This document shows positions 51,219-59,336 of a DNA stretch of 64,000 nucleotides, one piece after another. The notes under the pieces are model-generated. The model was not told where the DNA came from and made no database searches. It saw only the letters and a list, made by a program, of their open reading frames with translations. How positions within the stretch are numbered: the first letter of the stretch is position 1; every line of letters starts with the position of its first letter. Source of the DNA: Roseateles_B sp041905785. Lineage in GTDB: Bacteria; Pseudomonadota; Gammaproteobacteria; Burkholderiales; Burkholderiaceae_C. The stretch lies in NCBI GenBank assembly GCA_041905785.1, contig JAYRKJ010000012.1:62001-126000 (forward strand). The letters run 5' to 3'. Made by a program: the position numbers and the translations under genes.

Positions 51219-53375
51219 ATGATCTCCAGCCATTTCTCCTCGTCGGTTCGAGGCCTTCGCGGGCGATGGGTCCCGCTGACAGCGTTTGCCGGTCTGCTTG
51301 TTCTTGGCGCGTCTTCCCCGTCTGCCGAGGAATCCCGGTCCAGCCCGGCCAAGGCCCCGGGCATGGTGTCGCTGCAGCTGCCGGCGCGCGTGGCAGCGGT
51401 GGGCTTGCCTGGCGTGCAGGGCGTGCGGCAGGTCGGCATGTTCCACAGCGGCAGCCCCATCGTCGGCAACCCCGACTTCCTGATGAAGACGCGCAAGGGC
51501 CGCGTGCTGGACCCGCAGCGCGTACTGGTGGCCTGCGAATCGCGCTTTGGGGCTCCCGCGGCGGACCCGGCGCAGCGGCCGGGTGCGGTGCTGTCCCTCG
51601 ATGTCAGCGGCCGGGAGCCCTTGCGAATCCCTGCCGACTTCGCCCGTCAAGGAGGGCAGAAGGAAGGGCTGGAGGGCCGGGTGCGCGTCTATACCGCGCA
51701 GACGCCGGACTTCGTGAACGCTCGCCACAATCCGCAGGCCCGCACGGCAACGCAGCCGGCGGTGGCGGGGCCGCGCTACATCTCGATCAACAACGCCTTC
51801 GGTCGCCCCTGGTTCGCCAACAGCCCCTTCGGGCATGCCGGGGTGGGGTCCGTCTCCGTGGTCGACCCCGATGGCACGCCCCTGGACAATCCGCCGAGCG
51901 AGCGTGCCGGCGGCGTCTTCTTCGGGACCCTGACCCCCCGCACCCAGGTGCCCATGGGGCGCGTCAACACGGCCTTCACACGCCTGATCAACTACCGCGA
52001 CGCCAAGCCCCTGACCGCAGGCGGCCTGGTGCGCGGCGCGGCTGGCACGGCCTTCCTGGGCGCCTCCCCGGACGGCAGCGGCTTCGCCGTCTTTGCGGTC
52101 GCGATGGCCGACGGCAGCATCGTGCAAACCCATGTGCAGGACGGCGTCGACGGCCTGGCGCCGGCCGGCACGGTGGCGCCCGCGGAGGCCAACGCAGATC
52201 CCGGCGTCATCGGCATGGCCTTCAAATGGACGCCGGACCGTGTGCTCTACGTGGCCGACGGCTTGCGCAACCGCCTGGCCATGCTGACGCTCAAGGACGA
52301 TGGCCGGCACTTCAAGCTGGGCGAGGCCCGCTACCTGAAGGATCCGGCCTACCGCATGCCGGTGGATGTCGCGGCTGCGGTGCCCGAGATCGCCAACCCG
52401 CGCTTCGCCAGCCTCACCACCATGGCCGGCGGCTCCGACCTTTACGTGCTGAACCGGGGCGACGGCAGCGTGCTGCGGGTTGACCAGCAGGGGCGCGTAC
52501 TGGTGCGTGCCCAGATACGCCTGCCGGACGGCCGACCGCTGGGCGGGGGCCTCGCGCGGGCGATGGCCGTCTCCGCGGACGCGCAAAAGCTCTGGATCAC
52601 CGTGCAGGGCGAACTGCCCGGCCATGCCGGCTACGAAGGCGCCTTGCTGGAGCTCCCGGCTTTCGACCTGACGGGCACCTTCGAAGGGCGGCAGCAGCAG
52701 CAGCCGGAGCACAAGTCGGAGCAGTTGGCCAGCAGTGCGGGGCGCCAGGCCTTCATGCGCGAGATGACACCGGCCGAGGGCCTGGGCCCCTTGTTCAACG
52801 CCCGCTCCTGCCTGGCCTGCCACAGCGATCCCGGGGTGGGCGGCAGCAGCGCTCGCGAGGAACACTTCGCCGTGCGCGTGGCGCGCCTGCATCCGGTGAC
52901 CGGGCGGCTGGAGACGCTGGAAGGGATGAACAGCCCGGTCGCACGCCGCCACTCCCTGCGTGAGCTCGGATTTGCGGATGCGCCCGAGCCCGTGCCGCCG
53001 CGGCTGGCCAATGTGGCGTCCATGCGCATGCCCATGAGCCTTTACGAGGTGGGCGGCATGGAGGCCGTGCCGGACGCCGCCATCCTGGCGCAGGCCGTCA
53101 GCAAGGGCGACGGCATCAAGGGGCGGCCCAACTGGGTGGTCAGCGCCAACGGCGAGCCCAAGGTGGGCCGCTTCGGCTGGAAGGCCGACGCCGCGGGCCT
53201 GGAGCAGATGGTGGCCAACGCCTATGCCAATGAACTGGGCATCACCAGCCCGCTGGCCCCTGGCAATGGGCGTCTCGATGATGACGGCCGCCTGGCACGC
53301 CAGGTGACGGCCTTCCTGCGCAGCCTCAAGAAGCCGGACCTGAAGCCGGACCAGCAATCGGATCCCAAGCCATGA
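51219..53375 (+). CDS. Exported propeller-like protein ending in the N-terminal half of a di-haem oxidoreductase
   Basis: 718 aa from ATG 51219; the frame is open back to 51159, but that ATG would fall on the predicted -10 and the later start yields a clean signal peptide (RWVPLTAFAGLLVLGA, cleavage near PSA-EE). Residues about 40-490 are a beta-rich, propeller-like region (SLTTMAGGSDLYVLNRGDGS, ARAMAVSADAQKLWITV). From about 505 it matches the front half of DUF1111-type di-haem oxidoreductases: LGPLFNARSCLACHSDPGVG (CxxCH at 52809-52823), MSLYEVGGMEAVPDAAIL, GIKGRPNWVVS and VGRFGWKADA. The second CxxCH of this family is absent; it is found in the next gene, which overlaps by 4 bp. Confidence 0.8.
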   Translation: MISSHFSSSVRGLRGRWVPLTAFAGLLVLGASSPSAEESRSSPAKAPGMVSLQLPARVAAVGLPGVQGVRQVGMFHSGSPIVGNPDFLMKTRKGRVLDPQRVLVACESRFGAPAADPAQRPGAVLSLDVSGREPLRIPADFARQGGQKEGLEGRVRVYTAQTPDFVNARHNPQARTATQPAVAGPRYISINNAFGRPWFANSPFGHAGVGSVSVVDPDGTPLDNPPSERAGGVFFGTLTPRTQVPMGRVNTAFTRLINYRDAKPLTAGGLVRGAAGTAFLGASPDGSGFAVFAVAMADGSIVQTHVQDGVDGLAPAGTVAPAEANADPGVIGMAFKWTPDRVLYVADGLRNRLAMLTLKDDGRHFKLGEARYLKDPAYRMPVDVAAAVPEIANPRFASLTTMAGGSDLYVLNRGDGSVLRVDQQGRVLVRAQIRLPDGRPLGGGLARAMAVSADAQKLWITVQGELPGHAGYEGALLELPAFDLTGTFEGRQQQQPEHKSEQLASSAGRQAFMREMTPAEGLGPLFNARSCLACHSDPGVGGSSAREEHFAVRVARLHPVTGRLETLEGMNSPVARRHSLRELGFADAPEPVPPRLANVASMRMPMSLYEVGGMEAVPDAAILAQAVSKGDGIKGRPNWVVSANGEPKVGRFGWKADAAGLEQMVANAYANELGITSPLAPGNGRLDDDGRLARQVTAFLRSLKKPDLKPDQQSDPKP

Positions 53376-54805
53376 CAACAGCCAGCCTTCCAACGCCCTT
53401 CCAGCGCCTGGGCGCATGGGTCCAAATCCTGCCCGGCATCGCCGTACTGGCGCTGTTCGCCCTGGTGGCTCAATGGGTGGCCGGTGGGCTGGGGGAGCCG
53501 CTGTCACGCAATCCCGTCCTGGTGGCCATGCTGCTGGGTCTGCTGATCGGCAATGTGTCCGGCTACCCGGAGCGGCTGCGCCCCGGCCTGGACTTCACCA
53601 AGCGCTACCTGCTGCGCGGCGCCGTGGTGCTGATCGGTTTTCGCGTCACGGTGCGCCTGCTGCCGGATCTGGGCCTGGGGCCGCTGATCGTCGCCGCGGT
53701 GGAGTTGCTGGCCATGCTCTTCATCGTCAACTGGGTGGCGCTGCGGTTGTTCCGGTTGGACCGCAACCTGTCGCTGCTGCTGGCTTGCGGTACGGCGATC
53801 TGCGGCGCGGCGGCCATCTTGTCGGTGTCGGCCATGACGCGGGCCCGCACGCAGCAGACGGGCATGGCGGTCACGCTGATCACGCTCTTCGGATCGCTGG
53901 CCCTGCTGGTCTACCCGATCGCCTTCCTCAATGGCTGGATGCCGGGCATCGACGACGAGCAATACGGCGTCTTCGTCGGCGCCAGCATCTACGAGCTGGC
54001 CCAGGTCTATGGCTCGTCCTATGCCGTCTCCGAGATGGCGCTGAACACGGCGACCCTGGTGAAACTGACCAAGGTGCTGCTGTTGATCCCCGTGCTGCTG
54101 GCGCTGAAGTACGGCACCCGCAGCGACCGCAGCGCCAAGATTCCCTTTCCCTGGTTCATCGTGGGCTTCATCGGCGTGATGCTGCTGAACTCCAGCGTGA
54201 CCCTGCACCCCGTGCTGCGCGCCACCCTGCTGGACGTGGACCTCTTCCTCTTCCTGATGGTGATGTTCGCGGTGGGCCTGGACACGCGCTTCGCCCGCCT
54301 GCGTGACGAAGGCGGCGCGCTGAAGCTGGTCGGCCTGGGCCTGTTCACGCTGGTGCTGTCGGCCACGCTGAGCTACGCGCTGGTGCGTCAGCTGGCCCCG
54401 TCCGGCGCGAGCGCAGCGCCGTCAGGATCGCCGGCTGAAAGCGCGATGCTCGCGAGCCCCGGCGGCAAGCTGTTCAGCACCATCGGCTGCGCCAAATGCC
54501 ATGTGCCCAGCATGCCTACGCAGGCTGGCGCCGCGGTGACCTTGTACTCCGACCTGCTGCTGCACGACATGGGCGCGGCGCTGGACGACAAGCTGATCCA
54601 GGGCGAGGCCACCGGTCGCGACTGGCGCACGGCGCCGCTGGTCGGCCTGAGCATGCGCAAGCGCTACCTGCATGACGGCCGTGCGCTGCGCCTCAACGAT
54701 GCCATCCTGGCTCATGAAGGGGAGGGTGCCATCGTGCGGGATCGCTACTTCGACCTCAGCGAACAGGAGCAGCAACTGGTGCTGGAGTTCCTGGGGCGGC
54801 TGTGA
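53372..54805 (+). CDS. YeiH-family membrane protein fused to the C-terminal haem half of a di-haem oxidoreductase
   Basis: 477 aa. Residues 1 to about 350 are a UPF0324/YeiH-type protein with about ten membrane helices (VLVAMLLGLLIGNVSGYPER, LLLACGTAICGAAAILSVSA, VGASIYELAQVYGSSYAVSE). Residues about 365-477 are the back half of a DUF1111-type di-haem oxidoreductase: GGKLFSTIGCAKCHVPSMPT (CxxCH at 54488-54502), YSDLLLHDMGAALDD, GRDWRTAPLVGLSMRKRYLH and DGRALRLNDAILAHEGEGAI. The ATGA overlap with the previous gene implies coupled synthesis. The haem domain should lie in the periplasm. YeiH proteins are proposed sulfur-compound exporters; a role for this fusion is unknown. Confidence 0.82.
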   Translation: MTTASLPTPFQRLGAWVQILPGIAVLALFALVAQWVAGGLGEPLSRNPVLVAMLLGLLIGNVSGYPERLRPGLDFTKRYLLRGAVVLIGFRVTVRLLPDLGLGPLIVAAVELLAMLFIVNWVALRLFRLDRNLSLLLACGTAICGAAAILSVSAMTRARTQQTGMAVTLITLFGSLALLVYPIAFLNGWMPGIDDEQYGVFVGASIYELAQVYGSSYAVSEMALNTATLVKLTKVLLLIPVLLALKYGTRSDRSAKIPFPWFIVGFIGVMLLNSSVTLHPVLRATLLDVDLFLFLMVMFAVGLDTRFARLRDEGGALKLVGLGLFTLVLSATLSYALVRQLAPSGASAAPSGSPAESAMLASPGGKLFSTIGCAKCHVPSMPTQAGAAVTLYSDLLLHDMGAALDDKLIQGEATGRDWRTAPLVGLSMRKRYLHDGRALRLNDAILAHEGEGAIVRDRYFDLSEQEQQLVLEFLGRL

Positions 54806-55599
54806 GCTGGCCGGCGCTTGACGCTGGCCTGCGCCTCTTCATCCTGCGGGCCGCTGAAACGGACGACGCCTCCCTGGCCCTGTTCGCCCCGTGGCTGTCG
54901 GAGGGGGAGCGGGCGCGCATGGCGCAGTTTCGCTTCGAGCAGCACCGCCGCGAATACCTCGCGGGCCGCGGGCTGACGCGCCAGGTGCTGGCCCACTACA
55001 TGGACCGGCGCGCGCAGGATCTGAACTTCGAGGAAGGCCCACAGGGCAAGCCCGTGCTGCGCGACGCAGGCGGGCTGCACTTCAACCTGTCGCACGCCTG
55101 CGGCATCAACGTGCTGGCGCTGAGCCGCCTGGGACCACTGGGCGTGGATGTCGAGTGCATCGACGGGCGGCGCGACATCGCCCCGCTCGTTCAGCGCTTC
55201 TTCGCCGCGTCGGAAGGGCTGGCCGTGGCGCGTGCCCCGATGGCGCAGCGGCAGCGCCTGGCCATGTCGCTCTGGACCCTGAAGGAAGCCGTGGCCAAGG
55301 CGCTGGGCTTGGGCTTGTCCATGCCTCTGGACGCCTTTGCCTTCGAGCTCGACGGGGACGAGATCCACCTGCGCTGGCCGCGGCCGCATGCCGGTGCCGC
55401 GCTGGCCTGGCAACTCGGCCAGCATGCGCTGGCGGCGGACGTGCTGTGCGCCTGGGCCTTGAACGCGCCCCGGGCGCCATCGGCGGTGTCCCTGCACGAG
55501 CTGACGCCCGGCGCCGGATGCAGGGTTCTTGCGCCGGCTCTTCTGAGGCGCGGGTCGGCGGCGGGCCGCGGGGTGTCATCGGGTGCCGTCCAGGTCTGA
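54802..55599 (+). CDS. Sfp-type 4'-phosphopantetheinyl transferase
   Basis: 265 aa with a GTG start overlapping the previous stop. Motifs: REYLAGRGLTRQVLAHYM, GKPVLRDAGGLHFNLSHACG, PLGVDVECID (Mg-binding Asp/Glu) and SLWTLKEAVAKALGLGL (catalytic WxxKEA). It moves the phosphopantetheine arm of CoA to carrier proteins and would activate the ACP domains of this cluster. Its placement at the end of the split-haem operon ties that operon to the polyketide genes. Confidence 0.93.
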   Translation: MSWPALDAGLRLFILRAAETDDASLALFAPWLSEGERARMAQFRFEQHRREYLAGRGLTRQVLAHYMDRRAQDLNFEEGPQGKPVLRDAGGLHFNLSHACGINVLALSRLGPLGVDVECIDGRRDIAPLVQRFFAASEGLAVARAPMAQRQRLAMSLWTLKEAVAKALGLGLSMPLDAFAFELDGDEIHLRWPRPHAGAALAWQLGQHALAADVLCAWALNAPRAPSAVSLHELTPGAGCRVLAPALLRRGSAAGRGVSSGAVQV

Positions 55600-55601
55600 C
55601 G

Positions 55602-55619
55602 ACTAGTCAAGCGGCTAGT
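55602..55619 (+). promoter_or_regulatory. Dyad operator ACTAG-N8-CTAGT, copy 2 (polyketide operon)
   Basis: ACTAGTCAAGCGGCTAGT, 18 bp, just after the phosphopantetheinyl transferase stop. TATTG follows exactly 10 bp later, as in copy 1. A promoter fits downstream (TTGAGC at 55632-55637, TGCAAT at 55655-55660, 17-bp gap), followed by AGGAAG and the next ATG. Confidence 0.7.
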
Positions 55620-55691
55620 TGCTCCGGCGTATTGAGCGCCGCCGCTTCCAACGGTGCAATGGCAGGGCCAGAACATCAGGAAGAACGCTTC

Positions 55692-56774
55692 ATGTCCGTC
55701 GCCCTCAGCACTGCCGATGCCGCCCAGTCCCTGGACCTGGCCGGTCCCGCTGCCGCCCAGCCTGTCGCGCGCCGGGTCGAGTCCGTGCAGCTGACCATGT
55801 CGCATCTTGGGCTCGGCAATCTGAACGAATACGCGCTGATGGTGCTGTTCGGCAATGCCCATTCGCAGCAACTGGTGGCCGGCACGGGCCAGCGGCCCGA
55901 TGGCCTGGTGGACACGCGCGGCCAGCAGCTCTACCCCGCCTACTTCATGACCCATCTGCAGGTGCCGGCGCGGCGCCTGCTGCGCAGGCACCTGCTGTGG
56001 GACGAGGTGGACGTCGGCGTCGAGGTCCAGCGCTTCGGCGACACCTTGCTCAGTTCCAGCTACGCGCTGGGCTGCAAGGGCGAGCTGGGCGGCGAAGGCG
56101 GGGACTGGTCGCCCGAGCTGTTCCCCAGCATGCGCGGCGCCAACCTGATCGTCGTCGACACCGTGGAAGGGGGCGGCACCTCGCACCGCCAGGTGTCCGC
56201 GCCGCGCCAGGGGCACATTGCCGCGCTGCCGCGCCTGCGCGCCGTGCCGCCGGCCGTTGTCGGCGCGCGCAAGGTCCGCACGGAAGGCCTGCAGGCGCGC
56301 TTCCAGGACGGCGTGCCGCTGCGCAGCCGCCAGGCGCTGCGCCATGTGGTGCGGCCCGGCCTTGATGCCGCACCCGGCCACGCCATGATCTTTGCCAAGT
56401 TCAGCGAGCTGATGGACATGGCCGAGCAGCAACTCCTGGGCGGGGCCATCGCGCAAGACCTGACCCTCGGCCTGCCGCTGGCCGCGCTGGGGCACCTCGC
56501 GGTGCGCGAGCGCGAGACCTACTACTTCGGCAACTGCTTCGGCGGCGAGGAAATCGAGATCCGCTGCCACGGGCAGCTTCGCCTGCTGCGACCCACCGAG
56601 GTCGACGAAGACAGCAACACCATCCCCGCAGCCGAGCTCGAACTGTGCTTCGAGATTACGCGCATCCCGGACCAGGCCTTGCTCGCCATCGCCCGTGCCA
56701 ACAAGTGGCTGGCGGTGCCTGTCAAGGACCAGGACCTGGTGCGCGACGTCATGCGCAGGATGTCCGGACGCTGA
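55692..56774 (+). CDS. LnmK-like double-hotdog acyltransferase/decarboxylase homologue
   Basis: 360 aa from ATG 55692, 8 nt after AGGAAG. The N-terminal half, VQLTMSHLGLGNLNEYALMV followed by LFGNAHSQQL, resembles the LnmK/Pnap_2097 family of polyketide clusters. The C-terminal half repeats a hotdog pattern (AKFSELMDMAEQQLLGGAIA, RETYYFGNCFGGEEIEIRCH). LnmK of leinamycin biosynthesis loads methylmalonyl onto an ACP and decarboxylates it to propionyl-ACP. A similar starter-making role is plausible, as an ACP and ligase follow. An AfsA-like condensing role is an alternative. Family call is by memory of motif shape, not alignment. Confidence 0.68.
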   Translation: MSVALSTADAAQSLDLAGPAAAQPVARRVESVQLTMSHLGLGNLNEYALMVLFGNAHSQQLVAGTGQRPDGLVDTRGQQLYPAYFMTHLQVPARRLLRRHLLWDEVDVGVEVQRFGDTLLSSSYALGCKGELGGEGGDWSPELFPSMRGANLIVVDTVEGGGTSHRQVSAPRQGHIAALPRLRAVPPAVVGARKVRTEGLQARFQDGVPLRSRQALRHVVRPGLDAAPGHAMIFAKFSELMDMAEQQLLGGAIAQDLTLGLPLAALGHLAVRERETYYFGNCFGGEEIEIRCHGQLRLLRPTEVDEDSNTIPAAELELCFEITRIPDQALLAIARANKWLAVPVKDQDLVRDVMRRMSGR

Positions 56775-56839
56775 CGATGTCGGCCATGGCGGCTCCGCCA
56801 ACCCCTCAACTTCCACCCCACTTGATCAGGTGAATCGCA

Positions 56840-57103
56840 ATGCAAACTCGCTCGAAGATCGATACCGTCATTCTGGACATCCTGGCGCAGAACCAGCGCA
56901 GCGTGCAGGAGCTCAAGCCCGGCGATGTCTTCACCAAGGACCTGGGCTTCACCTCGCTGGACGTGGCGCAGCTGATCGCCACGCTGGAAATGGAGCTGGG
57001 CGTCGACCCCTTCTCGCAAGGCCAGGTTGCCATCGGCGAAGTCCATACCGTGGGTCGCCTGCATGAGGTCTACGAAGAAGCCCTCGCCGCCGCCACCTCT
57101 TGA
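56840..57103 (+). CDS. Stand-alone acyl carrier protein
   Basis: 87 aa. The phosphopantetheine Ser is in DLGFTSLDVAQLIATLEMEL. AGGTGA lies 6 nt before the ATG. It is the likely partner of the LnmK-like protein before it and of the ligase that starts 14 bp after it. Confidence 0.93.
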   Translation: MQTRSKIDTVILDILAQNQRSVQELKPGDVFTKDLGFTSLDVAQLIATLEMELGVDPFSQGQVAIGEVHTVGRLHEVYEEALAAATS

Positions 57104-57117
57104 GACCGGAGGCCCGC

Positions 57118-58476
57118 ATGAAGTGGATCACCGAGCATCTGGCCTGCTTCGGCGGCCGGGAGGCCTTCGTGCACGAAGGCCGCAGCGTCAGCTACGAAGA
57201 GCTGCTGGCGCAGGTCCAGGTCTGGCAGCAGCGTCTGGACGAGCAGGGCACCGACCCCAAGGCCAGCGTGGCCGTCATCGGCGACTACAGCCCGGACGTC
57301 GCGGCCCTGCTGCTGGCGCTGTGCCTGCGCGGCCAGGTCATCGTGCCGCTGACGCGCGAGACCCGGCACCAGCACGAACGCTTCTTCGAGATGGCCCACG
57401 TCAGCGACGTCTGGGACTGCTCGCCCGGCGCTGAGCATCACCGCTGCCGCAGCGAAACGCAGGGGCAGCCCACCCCCGAGCTGCTGCAGCGCCTGCATGC
57501 CCAGGGCGACCCGGGCCTGGTGCTGTTCACCTCCGGGACCACCGGCGCCAGCAAGGGCTCGGTGCTGAACCTGGCGACGCTGCTGGAGCGCTACCGTGAC
57601 CTCAGCCCGGAGAAGCAGCGGCCCTTCCGTACGGCCATCTTCCTGAAGCTGGACCACATCGGCGGCCTCAACACCCTGTTCGCCACGCTGTTCAACGGCG
57701 GTACGGCGATCCCGCAGTCGGACCGCTCGGTGGCGGCCGTCTGCTCGGCCGTGCAGGCGCAGCGCATCGAGCTGCTGCCGACCACGCCCACCTTCCTCAA
57801 CATGCTGCTGTTTTCCAATCAGCAGCAGGCCTACGACCTGGGCTCTCTGAAGCTGGTCACCTACGGCACCGAGCCCATGCCGCCGTCCACGCTGGCGGCG
57901 GCGCACCGCTGCCTGCCCGGCGTTCGCTTCAAGCAGACCTACGGTTCGACCGAGCTGGGGATCTTCTCCACGCAGTCGGAGGCCTCGGACTCCCTGTGGA
58001 TCAGCATCGGCGACAGCGGCACGCAGACCAAGGTGCACAACGGCACGCTGTGGGTGCGCAGCCGCACGGCCATGCTGGGCTACCTCAATGCGCCCAACCC
58101 CTTCGACAGCGAAGGCTGGTTCGACACCGGCGACCAGGTCGAGGTCAAGGGCAACTACCTGCGCATCCTGGGGCGCCGCAGCGAGCTCATCAACGTCGGC
58201 GGCGAGAAGGTCTTCCCCGCCGAGATCGAAAGCGTGCTGTTGGAGATGCCCAACGTCCGTGAGGCCGTGGTCTACGCCAAACCCAGCCCCGTCACGGGGC
58301 ACATCGTCGCCGCGACCCTGCAGCTGCATGAGCCCGAGGAGCGCGCGGCGCTGCTGCGGCGCATCAGCTCGCACTGCGGCGAGCGCCTGCAGGCCTACAA
58401 GGTGCCCAAGTTCATCGCCATCGCCGACCAAAGCCTGGTCGGCGCCCGTCTCAAGAAGATCAGGAGCGTGGCCTGA
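57118..58476 (+). CDS. AMP-forming acyl/aryl ligase (ANL superfamily)
   Basis: 452 aa from ATG 57118, chosen because GGAGG lies 6 nt before it (a TTG at 57100 is possible). ANL motifs: LFTSGTTGASKGSV (P-loop), YGSTELG, WFDTGDQ, GRRSELINVGGEKVFPAEIE and the catalytic Lys in ARLKKIRS near the C-terminus. It would adenylate a carboxylic acid and load it on the neighbouring ACP. It is short for the family (about 500-550). The substrate is unknown. Confidence 0.9.
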   Translation: MKWITEHLACFGGREAFVHEGRSVSYEELLAQVQVWQQRLDEQGTDPKASVAVIGDYSPDVAALLLALCLRGQVIVPLTRETRHQHERFFEMAHVSDVWDCSPGAEHHRCRSETQGQPTPELLQRLHAQGDPGLVLFTSGTTGASKGSVLNLATLLERYRDLSPEKQRPFRTAIFLKLDHIGGLNTLFATLFNGGTAIPQSDRSVAAVCSAVQAQRIELLPTTPTFLNMLLFSNQQQAYDLGSLKLVTYGTEPMPPSTLAAAHRCLPGVRFKQTYGSTELGIFSTQSEASDSLWISIGDSGTQTKVHNGTLWVRSRTAMLGYLNAPNPFDSEGWFDTGDQVEVKGNYLRILGRRSELINVGGEKVFPAEIESVLLEMPNVREAVVYAKPSPVTGHIVAATLQLHEPEERAALLRRISSHCGERLQAYKVPKFIAIADQSLVGARLKKIRSVA

Positions 58477-58489
58477 GGCCGCGAAGCTT

Positions 58490-59251
58490 ATGGAACACAG
58501 CAAGCAAGAGAACCCGCAAGTCCGGCGCGTCGCCATCGTCAGCGGCGGCAGCCGCGGCCTGGGCCAGGCCATCGTCGAGTCCCTGCTGGAACAGGGTTAT
58601 TGCGTCGCCACCTTCAGCCGTTCGAGAACACCCTTCGTCGAGCGACTGCAAGGCTGCCCCATGCAGGCCGAGAGCTTCCACTGGGAAGCGCTGGACGCCG
58701 TGGACCACGCCGGCGTCAAGGCCTTCACGCAGCGCGTCCAGCGCCGCTTCGGTCGCATCGACCTGCTGGTCAACAACGCCGGCGTGAACCTGGACCAGCT
58801 GCTGCCGGTGACGCCCGACGATGAAATCGACAAGCTGCTCGCGCTCAACCTCGAGTCGGTGATCAAGCTCTCGCGCCTGGCCTCGCGCGCCATGCTCACC
58901 AAGGGGGGCGGCAACATCATCAACATCAGCTCTATCCTGGGGACGCGCGGCTTCAAGGGCACCTCGGTCTACAGCGCCACCAAGGCCGCGCTGGACGGCT
59001 TCTCGCGCAGCCTGGCGCGCGAACTGGGCAGCCGGGGCATCCGCGTCAACTCCATCGCCCCAGGCTTCCTGGCGACCGACATGACGCACGACATGCCCGA
59101 ACGACAGCGCGCGCAAATCCTGCGCCGCACGCCCATGGGCCGCCTGGGCGAGGTCGCCGACGTGGCCGGCCTGGTCCGCTACCTGGTCTCTGACGAGGCC
59201 AGCTTCATCACCGGCCAGACCTTCGTCGTCGACGGCGGACTGACCTGCTGA
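58490..59251 (+). CDS. Short-chain dehydrogenase/reductase (FabG-like)
   Basis: 253 aa from ATG 58490. Cofactor motif VSGGSRGLGQAI, NNAG motif LLVNNAGVN, catalytic Ser in INISSILG, YSATK (Tyr and Lys) and the end DVAGLVRYLVSDEASFITGQ then TFVVDGGL. It is probably an NADPH-dependent 3-ketoacyl-ACP reductase acting on a carrier-bound intermediate of the cluster. Confidence 0.92.
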   Translation: MEHSKQENPQVRRVAIVSGGSRGLGQAIVESLLEQGYCVATFSRSRTPFVERLQGCPMQAESFHWEALDAVDHAGVKAFTQRVQRRFGRIDLLVNNAGVNLDQLLPVTPDDEIDKLLALNLESVIKLSRLASRAMLTKGGGNIINISSILGTRGFKGTSVYSATKAALDGFSRSLARELGSRGIRVNSIAPGFLATDMTHDMPERQRAQILRRTPMGRLGEVADVAGLVRYLVSDEASFITGQTFVVDGGLTC

Positions 59252-59336
59252 CCCCGCCGCTGCACTTGCCCGCCGTCCAGAACCGTCTGCAGCGTGGTCC
59301 GCATGGGGCCACGCCTTTTGTCCTTGTGGAGTCCCC

